DNA from: WGMK01 sp044359155
Lineage (GTDB): Bacteria; Hydrogenedentota; Hydrogenedentia; Hydrogenedentales; JAEUWI01
NCBI GenBank assembly: GCA_044359155.1
Contig: JBIKMR010000186.1
Coordinates: 1-8,826, forward strand
Direction: 5' to 3'
DNA length: 8,826 nt
The translations under genes were made by a program, and so were the position numbers. Below the pieces are notes generated by a model. The model ran no database searches. It was not told where the DNA came from and saw only the letters and a list, made by a program, of their open reading frames with translations. Shown one piece after another: positions 6,008 to 8,826 of the stretch (position 1 is the first letter of the stretch; each line of letters opens with the position of its first letter).

Positions 6008-8826
6008 TCAATCCGTGTTCAGGTGCAGCACCGTATTTTCATACAACAACTCATCGCTCGTGGGCACGGCGAATTGCCCCGACTGGTCCCAGAATTGCCA
6101 TGACCCGCCTTGCAATTTCACCCACAGTAGATTCGCATCGGTGTCTCGCCAATAGGTGAGGCCATCCGAGTCGCGCACTTCCTGAAGAGAATCCATTTCC
6201 TCATACACGCGCACGCTCGCCCCGCTGCCAGCAGCGATGGTATACACCGCGTTGGGCGCGATTGCCCCGCTGAACTGCACGCCCAGCAACAGCGTGTCCT
6301 CCGTCTCCAGCATGTTCTCGAAGCGGACTTCCAAATCTGTGGGCAGGGCGTGTCCCGGAAATTCGAGCTGATAGACGCCATCACGATGCGCCGCGAAGTG
6401 ACGCATGTTATAGAGCAGGATGCCGGGGGTCGAAGCGTTCACCGTCCAACTGCCCACCGCATCGCGGGTGTCTTCATCCAACGTGGCAGGGTCCAGCCGC
6501 GTGGCCTGCACTGCCATAGTCGCCTCGTAATAGGGCCGCTCGTTGTCGATGACGAACTCCATGATTCCATAGAACGGACCCGGCACACTCACGCCGCCCG
6601 TCTGTCCCGCAGGCTCCACCGGGCTGGCCGTCTGCCCGTGCGTAAAGAACGGTGTGTCATACACGAAGTAATTCTCCGCCGGTCCCCATGTGCCATGCGG
6701 ATCCCACAGCGCCCCGGCCAGCGTGAAGTGCGGCATCACCGCCATCGACCGATACCCAGGGTGCGACCCAATAAGCATGTTGCCAGGGTTGCGCATTTGT
6801 CCCTTGTCCACCGGGCGAATGTAATAGTCCTCCGTGGCGAAGGCCCCACTGCGCTGCCCAGGCACCAGCGGGAAATTCACAATGACGTTGTTGCGCATGT
6901 CGAACGCGCTGTGATACGTGGCAAACGCCGTCGGTGTTTCATCTCCACCCAGCGTATCCGGGAAGTTGAGACTGGGCCGGGGCGTCGCGTTGTTCAGGCT
7001 GGTCCCCACCATCAGGCAGCGCTCAATCACCCCATCCGCACCAGACCCCGCAAAGAAGCGTCCGCAGTTATCGGCGGAAATGATCTCCGTAAAGTTTGGC
7101 CAATACACGCGATCCCATATCCCGCCCCGGCGGTTCTTCCACGTGCTGATGCGATGCATGGTAAACCGGCGCGTGGTTCCAGAATTCCACGTGGGCTCCT
7201 CGCCATCGATGGTGGAAACATACTGGAACGGGTACACCTCGCCCAGGTTGTTCACCTCAACGTTGTCGAACATCACCCCATCAAACCCGCTGGTGTGCGC
7301 GGTGTTGTGCGAGAACTCCCCGAACTGCAACCGGCTGGGCCGCATGGGCACCCCTATGCTCGCCCCCCAAGGGTTGTCTGGAAACGCCAGCCAATACCCA
7401 AAGCCCGCGCAATCCGCCGCCGTGTTCCCCGTCACCGTGTTGTCGGGGTTCGCTATCCAATAGCCGCTCGACCCGCCCGCCGGGCCGCCGTAGTAAAACT
7501 CGTGCAGCTTCAGTGCGTCTTCCGCTTCCGGGTTGCGCACATGCAGCACCAGGTTGCCGCTGATGGAATTGCGCCGCTCGACCGCGTCCTCGGTAAACAC
7601 GCCATGCCCGCGCACGTCGTACACGATGTTGTCTGCTACCGTCACGCCATTGGTGCCGTGGATGACAATGCCGCGATTCTCGGACTGGTTGATGGTCGAG
7701 TTGCGCAAGAACTGATTCGACACGTCCGCAATAAACTCCGTGGCGCTGTAACTCAGCATGTGCCAGTGAAAGGGATAGCGCCCCAGCCTGCCGCGCTGGC
7801 CACCGCGCCGGAACTCTACCCCGTCTATCCGCGCCGCGCCGCCCGTATCCATCACCATCACGTGTACGCCAAAGCCCTGCGTCTGCCAGAGGCTGTCGTC
7901 CGGCGCTTCAATCACAATATTGCGCGACAGGTTGCCCACCTCGGCGCGCTGGTCCAGCACGGTGGGTGTGCCCGGCTGCGTGGGAGTGAATTCAGGATCA
8001 GGCGTCAGGCTCATGCCCGCGTCCGTGGCATATTGCAGCAGGCCCCAGCGCGCAGCGTCCAGCGCGTCATCGAGGCCCAACGCGGCACCATCCACCGTGG
8101 TTGCTGTGAACCGCTCTGTCTCCGATGCGGTGTAGTAGTCCGTTGGCGCTACCACGATCTCGTCGCCCGCGTTCCAGTCCACAGCCTCCATCAATTCCAG
8201 CGACGTGGCCCCCGCATCGGCGTGCGCGTTGATCTTCGTCCAGGCCACCTGCGGCGGCGCGCCGTACAATTCCAACACGCCCCCCATCACCATGATGCCG
8301 CGCGTGCCCATGTCCATGATGCTCTCTTCAGGGTCGTCCCCCGTGAGCGTAATCGTCGCGCGATGCGTGAACGGCTCCGCCTCGGACCCCACCACCATCG
8401 CGCCGTGGATCATGATCCACTCCGCGCTCAGGCTCAGGTCTTCCCGCGCAAACTCCAGCGTGCCGTTTATCATCAGCCCATCCAGAGCGGGCGTGTCTTC
8501 ATCCAATATCAGGTGCCACTCTGCTGGAACGGTCACGTCGTCCCCCGCCACCGGCTTCACCCCGCCCCACGTATTCGGGTCAGACCAAAGCAACGCCCCG
8601 CTCTCCCCCTCGTCCCCGCCTTCCGCTTCACCTTCGCAAGGCACAGCAGGCCCCTCGCCAATGTCAAAACCATCATCCGTGCCACAGGCAACGTGATACT
8701 CGTTCGCGTTGTACAACTGAATCAAGCGAATCAATTCGCTCAAGCCAATGCTCCAATCCTGAGGGGAATAATCGCTGTTGTGCGCCGCACATGCGCGATC
8801 CCCCGTGTCCCCCGGCTGAAACCCAT
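6008..8826 (-). CDS. G8-domain / parallel beta-helix protein, CEMIP/TMEM2-like (5'-partial)
   Basis: The reading frame is open to the right edge: 938 residues are visible and the true start lies outside the window. TTG 8743 is an internal Leu codon, since the frame continues upstream with the second half of a dockerin-like module (residues 1-56). An acidic linker (64-76, EGEAEGGDEGESG) follows. A G8 domain (about 80-205) has WSDPNTWGGVKP, GDDVTVPAE and GTRGIMVMGGVLELYG. A right-handed beta-helix region (about 330-620) contains FHWHM, GIVIHGTNG, GHGVFTEDAVERRN, YWIANPDNTVTGN and GFGYWLAFPDNPWG. The C-terminus holds LTYWRDTDANLLWVKLQGG. These segments occur in the same order as their counterparts in animal CEMIP and TMEM2 (for example GHCFFTEDGPEERN and FWMANPNNNLIN), which are implicated in hyaluronan breakdown. 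A secreted polysaccharide-binding or -degrading role is inferred; the substrate is unknown. Confidence 0.88.
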   Translation of the reverse strand, partial: GFQPGDTGDRACAAHNSDYSPQDWSIGLSELIRLIQLYNANEYHVACGTDDGFDIGEGPAVPCEGEAEGGDEGESGALLWSDPNTWGGVKPVAGDDVTVPAEWHLILDEDTPALDGLMINGTLEFAREDLSLSAEWIMIHGAMVVGSEAEPFTHRATITLTGDDPEESIMDMGTRGIMVMGGVLELYGAPPQVAWTKINAHADAGATSLELMEAVDWNAGDEIVVAPTDYYTASETERFTATTVDGAALGLDDALDAARWGLLQYATDAGMSLTPDPEFTPTQPGTPTVLDQRAEVGNLSRNIVIEAPDDSLWQTQGFGVHVMVMDTGGAARIDGVEFRRGGQRGRLGRYPFHWHMLSYSATEFIADVSNQFLRNSTINQSENRGIVIHGTNGVTVADNIVYDVRGHGVFTEDAVERRNSISGNLVLHVRNPEAEDALKLHEFYYGGPAGGSSGYWIANPDNTVTGNTAADCAGFGYWLAFPDNPWGASIGVPMRPSRLQFGEFSHNTAHTSGFDGVMFDNVEVNNLGEVYPFQYVSTIDGEEPTWNSGTTRRFTMHRISTWKNRRGGIWDRVYWPNFTEIISADNCGRFFAGSGADGVIERCLMVGTSLNNATPRPSLNFPDTLGGDETPTAFATYHSAFDMRNNVIVNFPLVPGQRSGAFATEDYYIRPVDKGQMRNPGNMLIGSHPGYRSMAVMPHFTLAGALWDPHGTWGPAENYFVYDTPFFTHGQTASPVEPAGQTGGVSVPGPFYGIMEFVIDNERPYYEATMAVQATRLDPATLDEDTRDAVGSWTVNASTPGILLYNMRHFAAHRDGVYQLEFPGHALPTDLEVRFENMLETEDTLLLGVQFSGAIAPNAVYTIAAGSGASVRVYEEMDSLQEVRDSDGLTYWRDTDANLLWVKLQGGSWQFWDQSGQFAVPTSDELLYENTVLHLNTD
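8657..8826 (-). other. Dockerin-like LSELIR module, N-terminal to the G8 domain (partial)
   Basis: In the frame of the G8 gene, the sequence GDTGDRACAAHNSDYSPQDW is followed by SIGLSELIRLIQLYN and then ACGTDDGFDIG. It aligns segment by segment with the C-terminal module of the lamin-tail protein (GTGDQTCVPHTGDYAPTDW, then AVSLSELLRLVQLY, then CTGTEDGYCIG). Only the second, ligand-poor half-repeat is inside the window; the first half should lie just beyond 8826. Confidence 0.75.

Noticed and set aside
8205..8696. Plus-strand open frame (163 codons) opposite the G8 domain
   Set aside because: Ser/Pro-rich shadow translation; the minus strand encodes the G8 signature motifs here.

Overview
The window is GC-rich bacterial DNA and holds six protein-coding genes. 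It contains no RNA genes, CRISPR arrays or transposase genes that I can recognise. Secreted multi-domain proteins share a recurring 'LSELLRxxQxYN' module, and one has an acidic Glu/Gly linker. This style is familiar from uncultured lineages such as Candidatus Hydrogenedentota and Lentisphaerae-like bacteria. That placement is inference from protein style, not a database result.

Layout. Positions 1-60 hold an AT-rich nested palindrome. A small Trm112/UPF0434-like gene (110-367, minus) is divergent from an NtrC-type sigma-54 response regulator (586-1989, plus), with about 200 bp of promoter-bearing DNA between them. The regulator faces a minus-strand hypothetical membrane-anchored protein (2099-2677). 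The 109-bp gap between those two contains two strong hairpins and a short CACGAAAT direct repeat. A 226-bp divergent spacer then leads to a large secreted protein (2904-5483, plus): signal peptide, two tandem lamin-tail domains, PKD, Ig-like domains and a C-terminal dockerin-like module. A DinB/YfiT-fold protein (5545-6003, plus) follows. Its stop lies four bases from the stop of a large minus-strand gene (6008 to beyond 8826).

The most interesting gene is that last one. It encodes a G8-domain plus parallel beta-helix protein that looks colinear with the animal CEMIP/TMEM2 (hyaluronan-depolymerising) ectodomain. Its reading frame continues off the right edge. The extra upstream sequence is the same dockerin-like module that ends the lamin-tail protein, here placed on the N-terminal side of the beta-helix. 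The two large proteins therefore share a surface or sorting module at opposite ends, which suggests a common extracellular destination. Nothing in the sequence shows a direct functional link between them and the regulator or the small proteins.
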